Assembly: GCA_000708835.1 (NCBI GenBank)
Contig: DF237065.1
Coordinates: 155,840 to 190,721, forward strand
Source: Klebsormidium nitens
Lineage: Eukaryota; Streptophyta; Klebsormidiophyceae; Klebsormidiales; Klebsormidiaceae
Direction: 5' to 3'
DNA: 34,882 nt
The notes beneath the pieces were generated by a model. It worked only from the letters and a program-made list of their open reading frames with translations. It did not search any database and had not been told where the DNA came from. Positions 11,510 through 23,544 of the stretch are shown here, piece after piece. The position numbers and the translations under genes were made by a program. Position 1 is the stretch's first letter; each line of letters begins with the position of its first letter.

Positions 11510-12372
11510 GAGCTAACTGTAGACATAGAAACTGTAACCAAAGGTACTGCAGCTTGCCAAGGTCCTAGAGGGGCGGCCACGATAAGGAGTGCACTGATAC
11601 CAAAAAATCTATAGACTGAGCTCAATGATCAAGGCCGATTGCTTTGATTGAAGTGGAGTTGCATTTTATGCAACTGCTATCGAGTAGTTCCTAATTTCAT
11701 GTATTCCCCCACGGTCATGATGACTACCATGATACTGTACTAGGCTAACTTACTTTGCAATGGAGAATTGAGGTTTTCTGGCCATGTCAAGATTACGAGT
11801 GGTGGACTTCGCAACCCAACACATCGTACGTCATCTAGTCAACCTTGTGTGTCTTCTTATGATTGTAGATTGCTCGCTCAATCCAGAGCAAAACCTCATG
11901 ATTATTCAACGGCATGATCGCTCCATCTCATGTGCGGGATATATAGGTTTCGACTCTAGCCGGCGCAGCGGTCCACGCTGAGGCTTCCATGCACATGGTG
12001 ATGTTGCATGTGCAGTGCACTCTAGCTCAAGTTCTACGATGATCGGTGCACATAAGACCCGGCCGGACCAGAAGACTTGAACTAACTGGTGATTGGTTCG
12101 TGCTTTATAATAGGCGGTTGTCTCGTTTACGGACAGTTGAATTCGTCCCGTACATGCCGCCCTTGCCATGCATGTCCGGATTGCAGCAAGTCGTTTAGAT
12201 TATATCCAGGTCCAATGGTCGTTGAACCTACAACTATATCGACATGATAGCCAACGAAAGTCACTGGCCCGGACGCAGTTGTGGCGTGCCGCCCTGGCGC
12301 ATGACGTTTAGTGTGAGAATCGTATCAGAAAGAAACTAACTTCTTTCCGCATGAAAACTTAATTTCGAATAA
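11510..12372. other. Convergent intergenic region
   Basis: This is the 3' flank shared by the CZIB-like gene (+) and the SETD9-like gene (-). No gene, RNA or repeat was recognised. Confidence 0.6.
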
Positions 12373-14739
12373 TTATGACCAGCGCCGCTTGTCCTCATCA
12401 GAGTCCACAGGATGATACCAGTCCGGCGGTTTCACATGCGGGCTCAGCCGATAGTTCAACAGCACTTCCTCATCTTTTATCTCTTTTGACGCTATAAGCA
12501 CAAGCGTCCGCACAACGTCCGGCCGCCGCACACGTTCCCCCGGTCGGTCCAGATTCTGGTCGTCATCGTCCCTCGTCTCCCAGATCGACCGATAGCCTAT
12601 CGGCGTATCCGCCCTCTTCTGGGGCCCCTTGTCGGGGCAAAGCGTATTGGGGACATACGGCCGCAACTCGTCCATACCCGGGCCGCTTACGTGGAAGTCG
12701 TATGGGCAGACAACGACGTTTGGCGCCACGCCCTCCTCTGGGTGGTTGGCAAAGTGAGCGAGCGCCAGGGGGTGTCTCGTCTCTAGCAAAGTGCCCTGAG
12801 AAGATCTCTTTGATCCGGTGCGGCCCTCTCCGACGGCAACCAGCCTCCACCAACCCAAGCCCCCGCTCGCGCCTCCTTTTACAACTTGGTCTCTCGTTCC
12901 GGCTTCCGGATCTAGCCCATTTTCGTTGGAATGCGCAGTCGTGCTTTCGACTGGCAGCTTCTCGACCAATTCTTCCCGGTCACTCACACTCATGCCTCCA
13001 CTTCTCTGTCCACTCCCCTCTGTCGACACGCCGGTCTCCCCCGATTGACCTTCCACGTTTGTCCGCTCAAAGCGCACCGCTGTCCCCCCCGAAACCTCTG
13101 ATTCAGCATCGCGCCCCGAAGTCCCCGCACCCTCCTCCACACAGATCTCCTCAAGACTCGGCACCCCATCCCAGTGAAACCTCCGGTCCCCTCCCGCGCC
13201 CCACGGTTTCGCGTCGATCACGACGCCGTCAAACCGGGCAATGAAGTACGGGTTATCCCGGCCGATCCTGGAGATAAAGTAGTATTGCCTTGATGTTGGT
13301 GATGATAAATAGGGTTACGGCACGTTGGGTAAGGTCAGTGCCCGGGGGACAATTAGTAATTAGCTTGGGGGTTAGGGTGGGTACGGATGCGGAGCACGTA
13401 ACTTTAGATTCGGGCCCCGAGGAACGAATGTACCTCGATCAAGGCCTAAGTCGAGGCAAAGTCGAGTCAGCTTTGGGTTACGACTTTGGCTTTTTTGCGT
13501 CCAGGAGCACGTCTATCTCGACATAGGCCTAGATGAACGCAAGCTCGGAGCTTCTGGAGGTTACCTGGGGTAACCGGGAATTTGGCGATACTGGGAGGGA
13601 TCGTAGATTACGCCCGGGTAGAGGCCGACCACGGACCCTGGAGTAGCGACACCGGACAGAAAGAGGCCCGTCCCAGCGTCCGCGTGCTTGACCTGCAAGC
13701 CCAAACAAACGATTAATCGTAGCTTCGTAGGAAGGAATTCCAAGGTTGTCAGCAAACTTAAGAATATGGAGGCTTTAGAAGATGTTGTAGATGCCGCCCG
13801 GGTAAAGGGCGACCAAAGACTTTGAGATGGCGACGACGGAGAAGAAGAGGCCCGTCCCTTCGTCCGCATGCTTGACCTGCGTGTCCGAAAAACGGTTAAT
13901 CGTAACCATTTGTGGCGATTCCAGGGTTGTCTGGGGTAAACAAGAACCGGCGGGATCAGAGAATTCGTAGATGACGCCCGGGTAAAGGAAGACAACGGAC
14001 CCCGGGAGTGCCGGGCAAGGAGAGGCCCAATCAGGGTCCGCGTGCTTGAGCATCTGCACAAAGGGCTGCTATTCTGGGTATGAGGTTTTAGGGAGTGTGG
14101 TTCTACGAGGAAGAACTTGCAATGGGGCCTTATTCAGTAACATTGTAAAAGACATCGATCTCAGAAGGGTTTGAGCGTTTGATCTAAGAACAGAGGCGCG
14201 CTTCGACTCAGAAACACTGTTGACCGCTGTTGAGAACTCAGTTGCGAACACAAAAAGGCGTGCTTTAAACGAGACAGCCTTTCAAAGAAACTGAACCCTC
14301 AAACGACGTCCGTCTATTCCAATTTGCTCCGCACGACCTGCAACAACGTGGCCAACCCTCCCTTGTACGAACGAAAAACCGTAATCAACCAATCGACGGT
14401 TGCACGAAATGCCACTAGAGTAAAGAGACTTTGAAAGTTCGATCCTAAACTAGATAGTCGGGAAACGGCTCCCACCTTCGACGGCGCAAGCCGGAGCGTG
14501 TACCCCAGCGCTGCGCGCAGCTTTTCGGACAGTTCTTCTCTCGAAATTGTTCGGACGTCCGTTTTCAGATCGCTGCCGGGCTGGTGCGACGCGCCCCCTC
14601 CGACAGCCATTCCGAGGCCGCTCTGCCGTTTTGTGCGCGAGAGCCGCTCGCGCACCTCGATCTGGGCCTGTTCCCACCCGGGAGTCAAGGCACTGTGGAG
14701 CAGTCGGGAGATGGCGACGATCTGGCGATGTACATTCTC
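12373..14739 (-). CDS. SETD9-like SET-domain protein (5' end unresolved)
   Basis: Exons on the minus strand: 14476-14739 (88 codons), 13565-13692 (ends phase 2) and 13267 down to the TAA at 12373-12375. The joins keep phase and give about 428 residues. The fold order matches human SETD9 as I recall it: a helical lead ending LGYTLRLAPSK, then HADAGTGLFLSG and VVGLYPGVIYDP, FIARFDGVVIDAKP, a long low-complexity insert, LALAHFANHPEEGVAPNVVV, LRPYVPNT, and the C-terminal SET motif LVLIASKEIKDEEVLLNYR, followed by PDWYHPVD. The usual NHSCxPN is changed to NHPEEGVAPN, as in this divergent group. Any methyltransferase activity is an inference. The first exon (14739) opens after a TTTGCAG acceptor, so at least one 5' exon lies upstream on this strand. 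Confidence 0.83.
13360..13400 (-). repeat. Dispersed 41-nt intronic element, copy B
   Basis: This is the partner of 7816-7856, in the 297-nt intron between SETD9-like exons 13692 and 13267. Orientation to transcription is the same as copy A, and distance to the acceptor is similar. Outside the 41 nt the two introns are only patchily alike. Confidence 0.65.
13565..14053 (-). repeat. Junction array: three copies of the SETD9-like exon 13692 head
   Basis: The live exon starts at 13692 (VKHADAGTGLFLSG) on the minus strand. A second copy starts at 13876 (VKHADEGTGLFFS, with its own CAG acceptor) and a third near 14050 (LKHADPDW, more changed). Both keep the LYPGxIY portion. Offsets are 184 and 174 nt. 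The copies lie upstream of the live exon in the direction of transcription, inside intron 13693-14475. Confidence 0.88.
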
Positions 14740-15328
14740 CTGCAAAGGTGACTAGGGGATCGAGCGAGGAAAATAGGGGAGGAATTGAGACGGAAGGTTT
14801 GTTCGGGCTTCGGTGTTCGAGAACAACCTTGTGCACAGGTGGGTTCGAAATCTGGGAAAAGGAATGGGTAGGAGTTGAAGCGAAGAGATTGTTCGGGCTT
14901 CGTAAGGTGACAGAACTCAAGCGGAGATTGAAGAAGAGGTGGGAGCTTGAGGAAAGGACCGACACCGTGAACTATCTTGTGGGTCAACCTGGAGCCTGCC
15001 AAGATGGGTTAGGGTGCACCGTGATTCAAAAGAGCGGTACAAAATGGTGAGAGCAGGAAAAGGGACCGCCGGTGGGAAGAGTACGTGTCAAATCGTACAC
15101 ACGAGCGTCCCAAACCCAGCAATTGTCCAAAGCTTTGGACACAGGTTTCTGCTTGGGCGGTTACGAGCTGTATTATAAGCGAGGAGCTGGAAAAGCCGTG
15201 ACTGGAAAGTCGTCGACAACTGCCGAGGTCCTGTACAGTTGTAGCGCTCAAACCGTCAGATTGATGCATTGAGTTTCCATAATGGGGTGCCGAGATGGAT
15301 CAGTCTCTCATTCAGTGCAGCGGTTCGT
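14740..15328. other. 5' region of the SETD9-like gene with an intron-tail duplication
   Basis: A ~32-nt piece at 14781-14812 recurs at 14871-14902 (offset 90 nt). On the minus strand it sits shortly upstream of the acceptor at 14740. The missing 5' exon(s) of the SETD9-like gene probably lie here or beyond, but I cannot place a start codon. Confidence 0.5.
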
Positions 15329-16308
15329 CTAAATTGGCAGCGGTTCGATCTGGGAAGACAGCCGTTCAACTTGGAAAAGCACCTGGTAAGTGCGACTTTC
15401 CTCACTTTTTTGCTCAGGTTTGTCTGCAACTCTCCTCGGCTATAGCAATAATCGTTAATAATCGTTAATACTCGTTAAACAATATATCAATGTTCAAAGA
15501 AAGCGGGACGCACGGACCTGTACTTGCTTCTTTTGCTCCTCAAAAGACGTCTCATCGGCCTCCTTTTGGATGACGTCAGTTGCTAGAGCGGTGCCTTGCT
15601 GCTCACATGCCTTGTACCTGCGGAGTACGGAGCCCCAGCATAAGATAGTTCAAAGACTTGCAAAAAAGCAGAATCGTATTGTTGCAGTTTTCTTTGTTCA
15701 ATGAGAAGGTACAATGCGCTGTGCAGCTCTTGCTTAAACTCCAGCTGATCCCAGAGTGAAATAGGATCTACATGGGTTTATATGTGACAACTTCGGAATT
15801 CTGTGAACCTTAGGTTATCAGTTCGGACCAAGAACAGATTCTACGTGGATGCATGTGTGACACAACTGAAAAATGAAGTGGCCACGCTAGAAGGAGAGGG
15901 GACACAGAGAAAAAGGGGATTCCAAAAGTATGGCCATCCCTTTCCCCAAAAGTCGAAGTCTGATTTCATGTAAGAGCTAAATGGATGGCGGCACTAGCTT
16001 ACTTTGATTCAGGCACGATGAAATGTCCCTAATGTTTTCCGGAAGCTCAGCACAAGGAGGACCGTACAAGTCGAAAGGAGCATGCAATTAATGCAACAAA
16101 GGAGGGTTTGGCAATCTTGAGATTAAATTCCCCTCTTCACCCCTCTGCAAAGGATCACATCGCAATGAAATTGGCTACGGTGCCAAGGGCAATTTGGTGA
16201 ATGGACTTACCTTGTGAGCAAGAACAGCCTGTGCGTGTCAATCTCCTGCTGAAGTCGCCGCTTATTCAACTTTTGAAAGAACGAGGATGGGGAGAACGCA
16301 TCGAGCAA
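15329..16308 (-). CDS. Unrecognised small charged helical protein, three 3' exons
   Basis: Exons on the minus strand: 16211-16308 (acceptor GTGCAG, donor GTAAGT), 15518-15617 (acceptor CCGCAG) and 15329-15439 (acceptor CTATAG, stop TAG 15329-15331). The phases interlock exactly (2, then 0), which is the main reason to believe them. The 102 residues begin LLDAFSPSSFFQKLNKRRLQQE, run through charged helical sequence (KEADETSFEEQKKQVQ) and end RLSSQIEPLPI. The composition suggests a coiled-coil or adaptor subunit. I recognise no family. The exon at 16308 opens after an acceptor, so a 5' exon with the start codon is missing from the model. None of the pieces shows repeat copies. Confidence 0.6.
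15450..15478. repeat. Short AT-rich tandem repeat
   Basis: The motif AATCGTTAAT is repeated about three times with an 11-nt period, within the intron 15440-15517 of the small minus-strand gene. Confidence 0.6.
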
Positions 16309-18169
16309 CTGCACAGGACAACATTTGGTGTGATATCAATCTGAGCTGGTCGAGACTCAGACAAGTGAAGGTTGCATAATTTGAAGTGGAGGTATCGTCG
16401 GTCGCCAGTTGTTCTAAGGTGGGATTCTACCATAGCCCGACAGAGCAGATAGTTGGACTCTTCTTTGCTCAAGCCCCATCTCCTGATTGCAGGCGGTCTA
16501 TTTGCCAGAGAAGCACAGAGCTGTGCAACTAGTTGGCAATATCAGCCCTGAAGGTGGCGGCTAGTTCAGAGCGGGTACAACCCAGCTGGCGCCATTAAAA
16601 TCTCTTCCATGCAGTCCTACTACATGCAACTGAATCACTTCCAAGCACTGGTCTGGCCCTGTCAAGCGATTTGTTGTCAGTAATTGTCTGATGAGAAGGT
16701 GGTGCAGCGTCTGCCTGATGCCTGCAACCGGCGCCAGCATTCTCCACGCCTGGAACTGACCTTCTTGAACATCTTGCTCACTGCCGCCAAGCAGGGGCCC
16801 CCGCCACAGCGAGTGGACTGATTGCAGCAAAATGCACTGTCAAAATGCCAAGCTTCAGCAGTTGCATGGATTTGCTAGCTAGGTACTTGTACCAAGGAAG
16901 ACGGCCCCAATGCTGCCAGGAAACCGATGCGCCTCCCCTTCTTGAACCAGTATTGCTAATTGGAAGTAAGGTGCCAGCGTTCAGGAGTTCTGCTAGCATT
17001 TCACCATGGTCAGAAGTAAACCTGGAGCTTACCATGTCTCAGGAGGTCGGCAATTCTCACGTCTCTCGGCTGCTACGGTTTCTATGACTATTCGACTGTC
17101 TGCCTCTATGACTGTAACCATTACCAGGCACTTCGACGCTCAATTGTAACCTGGGTGAACCTGGGCAGCTTTCCTAAACCAAAAATGGCACTTGAACCAT
17201 GTTGGGTGGCCAGCCAGAACTTTTTCATGGCAGAAATCCATTCAAAGCAGCGCAACCGAGGTGTGTTGGGCGCTGTGATCAGCAGAGCCTGTGACCTTTG
17301 GACCCTGGATCTAAGGTATTGTGCCTGTTTCTTGCTGGCTAGTTGCTGTCAAAGGCGTGTCACCTCTTCTAAGAACCAGGCAACTCAATGGCGGCGAGTG
17401 GTAACTCAAAAGGCGATGAGCAGACAGAGCCAGAAGTGAGGAGCGACTCGCGTGCAGAAGCTCAGAATGCCAAAGGCAAGTTATGGCAGTAAACTCTGGA
17501 GAGTGACCTTTCCAATAAAAAATGTCAGAGAATGTGTCGCACCGACTTGTTCCGCTATGCCTGCCAAGTCATCTGTTTGGCAGCACCTACCAGAAGCAGC
17601 ATTGGCTTTCACGGATGTCCTTGGAGAGTATGATGGGTGTGTGACAGCACAGTCAAAAAGGTTTGCTCCCGAGAAAAAGAAATTCTGACTGGCCGTAACA
17701 ATGTCTGTGAATTGCCCATGTCTTTACTGATGCGGGCCACCTGTAACCTTGAACGCCGTGTCACCTTCTTGTTGCACGATATTCCTTGATCCGAGTCTGC
17801 TTACGACATGTGGAAGGGCGTCCAACCAAGCACAGAGTTTTGAGGGAACGTATTGATGTTCACAGTGAAGCGTTATGAGTGAATACAATGATCAGAGCTT
17901 CAGTATCCACGGCATGCGCCCCGCCTGAGTGCCATTCCAGTTCCTGTCTGGTCAGTCAAGTGCTACTCTCTGCTCTCGCTTTTCCGGCACCTCCTGCTAC
18001 AATTCAGCAACCCCTTGGAGGGCGCAGTTGTATCATCCATGGTCTTGTTGCAACATCTCTAAGAAGTGCTATTTTGTTTGACATTTTATCAATCCTCAAT
18101 CCCCTAAAGCTGGCCAAGTGTTCCAAGCCCCGACTCCCGGAACTGACAAGTTTGCTGTCATATTTCCAG
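16309..18169. other. Divergent region, 5' exons of two genes not placed
   Basis: This should contain the 5' parts of the small minus-strand gene and of the Cys-rich plus-strand gene. A stretch near 17890-18060 (+) has a hydrophobic run (VLLSALAFPAPPA) that could be a signal peptide. The stretch 18075-18169 is open in the frame of the next exon. Neither could be tied into a model. Confidence 0.4.
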
Positions 18170-20536
18170 GTCCGCCTTCGCCAGAAGAGCAAGTCGACCT
18201 CAAGGACACGGTGGTCCCCTTCACATCGCCACGGCAACCTCCCCGAGAACCCGCAACGATAACCACGCAAGGGAAGGACCCACATGTCTTGGGCCCCCAG
18301 GTTCTGGCGTTTGCAGACCAGGCCAGCTGGGAAGAGGGGCTAGGGGCTTGCGAACGGGTGAGTTTCGTTTTGAAAGCTGATAGGTTGAGTTACTTAGCTG
18401 ATTGTTGTAGGATAACATTCAGGGCGGTGATCAGACCTGCAATGTTTGGTTGTGGACAAAGCGCAAAGATACATACGAGTGCGCCGGGTATTTATGACCA
18501 ACAACGTTGACTTGAAAATGACCATTCTTAGCCGTGGGGTGAGTACCAGCTTTACTGCGTCAAGGCGTAAAACCCCCAGTCCTCAACCTTGTAAAACTTC
18601 GGTTCTCAGGAAACATCATCACCCGACAGCTATATTGAAAGGCCATTTTTCTGGTTGAACAGGTTGCGACTGGTCAGTGCGAGAAAGGTGCGCGCATGGG
18701 CTGCTCCGTTACAGCTGCCCGGAAATGCCAGCCGAACTGGTTCCAGCGATTGCCTATGTTCAAGAAGAAAAGGTGAGGCTTTCCGATTCCAACTCTGTTG
18801 GTTCATTCTTCAAAGGCTCCCAACTGTGCATGGTGGGGTGAATCTGAAAATGACGAAGTAGAAAGAATTTGACCCCGACTGACTTCGTGGATCAGAAGCT
18901 TGTTGGTTTGCTCAAGAGAGCGCTGAAGAGAGCGATTCCAAATGAACAAGATGAATATTGACGATGTTCGAAGCATTTCTTGGCCAGATTCAGTCGCCTA
19001 CTGTGAGAAGTCGCTGATGCAGAGTCAGTAGTCAAAGAAGGAATTCTGATAACGATTACAATTAAAACGCAATAGATCCAAGCCGTTCGTTTGTTGACCT
19101 CATCAGCTCGTCCTCAGATCTCGCCTCGTTCCTCACCGTTTCTCTGCTTTTCGATTGTTTCCCTTCTCATCCGCTTGGAACACCATTCATTTCAGGTCCT
19201 TCCAAATCGCTCCTCTTTTTGAGTGTAGTCGTTTCTGTTGTGTATCCGAAGGATTGAGTTTCTTTCTGGTACGGCACCCGTTCCGTTTGTTTTTGAGTAA
19301 CCGTGTCATTTGGTTATAAGTAGCCGTTCCAGTCCACTCTGCTGTTCCGGATCTAGGCAAGCCCAAGGATCGAAAGGCTCAGGACTAATGTCAGTCCGCA
19401 GTCGTAGCTAGATCGTGCCGTGGGTGCGATCCATCTGTTACATGCTCCAATCCATTCCGTTTCTTTTCGTTCCGTTTCTGTCCGTTCCGATCCACTTTTA
19501 CGTGCTTCCGCAACACGCCCAAGGTTACGAACTCTGAAAGAAACGTGTCAATCGCCCCAGTTCGAGGCATGCTTCAATGAAGCTCGTCAACTTCATCTCC
19601 TCCATTTTGTGATCTACTCTGTTCCAATTCCATAGCAACAGAACTTCCTGTACCTGTGGCACTCCGCTCGAAAGCGTGGCGGAACTATGACTCTCGCGAA
19701 GATAAGGCGTGCTTGTATAAAACTCTTGAAACTTCGTTCAAGTTACTCTATTCTGATTCACCAGTTTGTTTCGTGCTAATCGTACATTTGTGGAAACTTG
19801 CAGCACGCCCGAGACCGTGGCAGCGCAGGAGCAATGTGAGTCGCGCGAGTTCGAGGCGTGCTTCTCGAAGGCGAGCCAAAAGTGCGCCGAGCACTCGCGG
19901 ACACTCTGCGGCGACGTTTATGGGGGCGCGCGGATCGCCGGGAAAGATGACGTCATGCTGATCACGGCGTGGGAGGACGACGACGAGTCCAACGAGATCC
20001 GGCAACTGCAAACTGGCGAAAAGGTGATTAGCAGCTCTAAGGGTGCGCCGTGGATGCCGCCTGCCTTGGGGGAGTCTATAGAAACCCAGGTCCCGGATGA
20101 GAAGGACGCGGAGAGGCGGCGGAGTGGGAGAAAAGCTAGGAGCGCGTCACGTGGGGGGGTAGAAAGCGCCGCAAAAGAAGGGGGGCGGACGAACGATTCA
20201 CAGTCGGGGGGGTTGTGGAACAGCGAAGAAGCCTCTGAAGGTGGGGGAGTGGGGCGGCCTCGGGATGCGTCGAAAGCGGCGTTGGAAAAGGATTTGAAGC
20301 AGGTGACCGGGACGGACGGGGTCGCTTATAGGGTTGTGAGAATAGGCGGGCGGACGGGGCCCGACGGGAAGCCGCTAAAGGCGCTCCAGAGCCTGAAAGA
20401 CGGGTCGGTGAAGTTTATGGATGCGGACGGTCAGGTCAAGAAGCTTGCAGGTCGGGAAAAGAAAACCGGGAAGCGCGAGCAGGCAGGGGGAGAAAAGGGG
20501 GGGGTCGTTGCGAATCGGGGCTTGAAATCACGGTGA
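18170..20536 (+). CDS. Cys-rich protein with possible PAN/Apple-like segment (5' end unresolved)
   Basis: Exons: 18170-18357, 18411-18487, a 7-nt microexon 18532-18538, 18663-18772 and 19804-20536 (TGA). The phases interlock (0, 2, 0, 2), giving about 370 residues. The segment ASWEEGLGACERDNIQGGDQ, followed by TCNVWLW, resembles PAN/Apple-like Cys motifs where a Cys-x-Val-Trp-x-Trp core is common. Next come RMGCSVTAARKCQPNWF and a set of regularly spaced Cys (CESREFEACFSKASQKC), then a short Asp/Glu-rich stretch. The last ~170 residues are low-complexity, rich in Gly, Lys, Arg and Glu, and probably disordered. Disulphide-bonded domains would suggest a secreted or membrane protein, but I could not confirm a signal peptide. 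Intron 18773-19803 holds four junction copies. Confidence 0.62.
19358..19880 (+). repeat. Junction array: four copies of the exon 19804 head
   Basis: The live exon begins at 19804 (C ACG CCC GAG) and continues to GAGTTCGAGGCGTGCTTC. Decayed copies begin near 19660, 19514 and 19358, at offsets of 144, 146 and 156 nt. The 19514 copy keeps CACGCCC and GTTCGAGGCATGCTTC. The 19660 copy keeps GGCGTGCTT. The 19358 copy keeps TCAGGA.TAATGT. All are out of frame or interrupted. Confidence 0.87.
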
Positions 20537-22104
20537 CTAGCGGTAGACTGAGCGATGTGTACTCAACGTGAGAGAGGGCACAGCCTGGGGGTTACGGGAG
20601 CAATTTGGACAGTCGACAAAATATTGAGAGTCGCCTCGATGTACAGGTCCAAAGTCATTGGATTGAATTGCAGTATCTTGTAAGACCGGCCCTCAGATGT
20701 GAATGGTTGGCACAACTTTTCGCGGCAACGCTCATGATCCTCACATTGAGGAGCCCATTTTGACGGTCTATGCACGCAGTTAAGTGGTTGAGAGGCAATC
20801 ATACCTAGCTAATGGGCCCTTCGATCAGCAAATTCTCGACCGGATCGTCGAAGCTGACTCACAGTCATTCATGCAATGAATGCCAAGCGAGGCACGGGTC
20901 TGCTCCTGGCACGTAATCAAATGGCAGATATTTAATCACGAACGCACAATACCCACTGGTGCAGACGAGATACAGAAACCGATGTGTTATTAAACTCGTA
21001 TACTGAGCGCTGCGCACGTGCGGGATTACTCCATGCATCATTTATTTGGCGTCGAAGCGTGAAGCATTCGTTATACTGCAAAGCCGTCAAGGTTTGGGCC
21101 CGCGGGTCTCGACGATCGCGCGGTCCAACGTTGAGCCTATATTCTAAAACTTGATTGAAGCTGATTTAGCTACCGACTGAGAGTGATCGCTGTTAGTCAA
21201 GGCAAGCTATACGGCATGCATGTTTACCATTGACTAATATCAAACAATGACGGTTGCCCATGTACGTAAAATCGCGCTGCTGTATACGAGCGTCCTTTAC
21301 TCCTTATCCGTGCATGAACAGTTTGGATTGGCCCGTTTAATGTACGTAAGGCGTACATCCTGGGTCAGTGTATGGCGCCGGAGTTGCACGCAGGCAGAAC
21401 GTGCTGCTGGCAGCAAATTGCTACAGAATGATGAAACGTCACTGATGTAGACTGACCCTGTTGTTGATCCGCCGGCCACTTCAGTTCGAATCTTAGAACG
21501 TGGAAACCTTTGGGTGCGATGTAGCCGGAGACTCCATGCATAGTCGGGCATCAAATTGGACACGGACATCTTTATGACGAGCAGGCTTCATGTCAATGGT
21601 CTCGGAGTCGATGCGTATCTGGCCCACTGTCCAGCCCCATCCAGATGATGCACAAACCATGCAGTAAACCTGATTATCAGGCGACCATCTATTAGCGTGC
21701 AATAAATGGCAACAACCTGAAATTGTGTCGTCGTCTTATCAATGTTGCTCTAAAGCTGGCGGCGTATTATGGTTTACAGGATGCTGCGGCTGTAGTCGAT
21801 GTTGACGTCATCAGTAGAGGCACTTTTAACAACTGCTGACGGCTTCCAGACTTTAAAGAGCAATTAATCATTTGGCTTCTGCGGTGCACACTTGTTGCGA
21901 AGTTGCTGTCATGTCTCTACAGGCCACTTTGATAGTTCTACGCCTTGACTATCCAATCTGTTCACTTGACAACGGGCACGAATTTTTTCAAGAAGATGGA
22001 GCTTGAAAAAGCAGAGGAGGAGAAGCTGCAACTCAGTTCGCTGTATGTGTCAAAAATGCTACCGGACACAACGAGCCGCCCTGGTTTTGAGAAGTGTCAC
22101 TTTC
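20537..22104. other. Convergent intergenic region
   Basis: No gene could be supported. A minus-strand frame at 21493-21702 lacks a start, splice context and family resemblance. Confidence 0.55.
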
Positions 22105-22760
22105 TCAAAGAAGACTGATTACCACCCAGTTGTACACCGCACCGATCAGGGTACAGCACTCTTTCGTGGCTTGTCGGGCAGCCTCTGCATACGTCACCGT
22201 GACTTCTTCGGATCGAGGTAGCTGCTCATACCCCCTTCTCAGCTCAAAACCGACCCTGATCCTCGTTGTTTCCCTGTCGCCTAAGCTGTCAGACTCCAAT
22301 TCCGCTTCGTTGCTAAATCTCGTCTTCTTTTCCGTCTCAACAAAGTAGTCCAGACCGGTGGATAAGGGCAACGGCTCGTTCTTTGACTCCTCTGCTGCAT
22401 GACCTACTTTTTGCAGCACGTCACTGTCGTGCAGAACGAAGGAAATGCTCAGTTTATCCGCAGGAAGGCTGCTGGTTGCAAAGGACGGGGATGCGTCTAA
22501 CTTGATGGCTCCATAGACGTGCGGCACACTGGGGTGATCAAAGGAGGCCTTTGAGTCCGTCCCTCCTGCCCTTGAAGCCAGCCGTTGTTTCTCACGCGGA
22601 GTTGCGTTGCTGCTCCCTTGTTCAAAGAGGTCTCCATGATCTCGAGCGGTGCCTATGGGAGGCAAGTCCTTTCTCGAGGCCTTGGGATCGATCAACTTCA
22701 CGTCTCCGATTGCACTCTTCCTTCGGATGATGGCTCTGTCTTTGTCCTTCTTGGGAGAAG
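22105..22760 (-). CDS. Unrecognised protein, C-terminal exon
   Basis: A 218-codon open frame on the minus strand ends at 22105. It is best opened by the acceptor TTCTTGCAG at 22761. A 46-nt intron (22761-22806) with donor GTGAGT would link it to sequence ending at 22807, which reads back only about 15 codons before a stop, so the 5' part is unresolved. The protein has a basic start (KKDKDRAIIRRKS) and a long polar middle. Its second half is mixed and beta-like (LSISFVLHDSDVLQ, IRVGFELRRGYEQLP) and it ends in a hydrophobic GAVYNWVVISLL. I recognise no domain. Expression and the true C-terminus are uncertain. Confidence 0.5.
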
Positions 22761-22807
22761 CTGCAAGAAGGAGGATATGGTCACTATCTTGGATTGCAGA
22801 ACTCACC

Positions 22808-23544
22808 TGGTGATCCCTCTATATTAGACTTCTGACGTCAATTACGTTGCCTTTACGTTGCTTGTCTGGGATCCAACTATGCTCATCCCAGGGTGTCCTG
22901 GATGAATTGCAGGCTGGTTTCTTGGCTCTCCAAACTGAACAGGCATGGCGGCAGCCAAAATTGACCAAGTTCGTGCAGTATGCTTCAGTTCAGTGAGAAG
23001 TGCATTGAGACATGCCCTTGAATTCTGGCTGCACCACGGCAATCCTGATTTGCTTTAGCATGGCAGGCTGTCACAGGTCAAACGAACTGACACGTTGTGG
23101 GTAATTGACTCCTTGACTGTCCCTAGGCATCAAAAATCATGCGAAGGCCCGTTGCGCTTGCGCTGATAAAGAAAATGGGCCTTATACAGCCAAAGTGGAT
23201 GACAAGGTTGAACAAGCCCCATACATAATAAGGAACTAGATTCAGCAAGCTGCGCATTAGGCGCACATTTAGCATGGAGCTTGAAGAACCCGTGCATGAC
23301 TACTTTTCCTCCGAGGTTTGGCCAGCCAAACAACACACTGCAGCATTTATCTCCTGCCCCTCTTACCTCCTGTTGTGCCCAGCAATCCCCGCAATCCCTG
23401 ACTCTGCTCCCTCCATGAACCGGGCTCTGAACGCCGTCTCTTTGCGTTCTTATCCATGTCCTCGTTCAAGTTACGTCAGAATGTGTTCTTTTCCCATGAG
23501 ACCTCCGTATCCCTTCTGATTTCAACCATGAATGAAAATCTAAA
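22808..23544. other. Intergenic or upstream part of the minus-strand gene
   Basis: No exon or repeat could be supported. The 5' exons of the 22105-22760 gene may lie here. Confidence 0.4.

Noticed and set aside
12702-13244. 180-codon plus-strand open frame rich in Pro and Ser
   Set aside because: It is the antisense of the low-complexity insert of the SETD9-like coding exon.
16561-17035. Overlapping minus-strand open frames (89 and 85 codons)
   Set aside because: I could not link either to the downstream exons by phase and saw no family motif.
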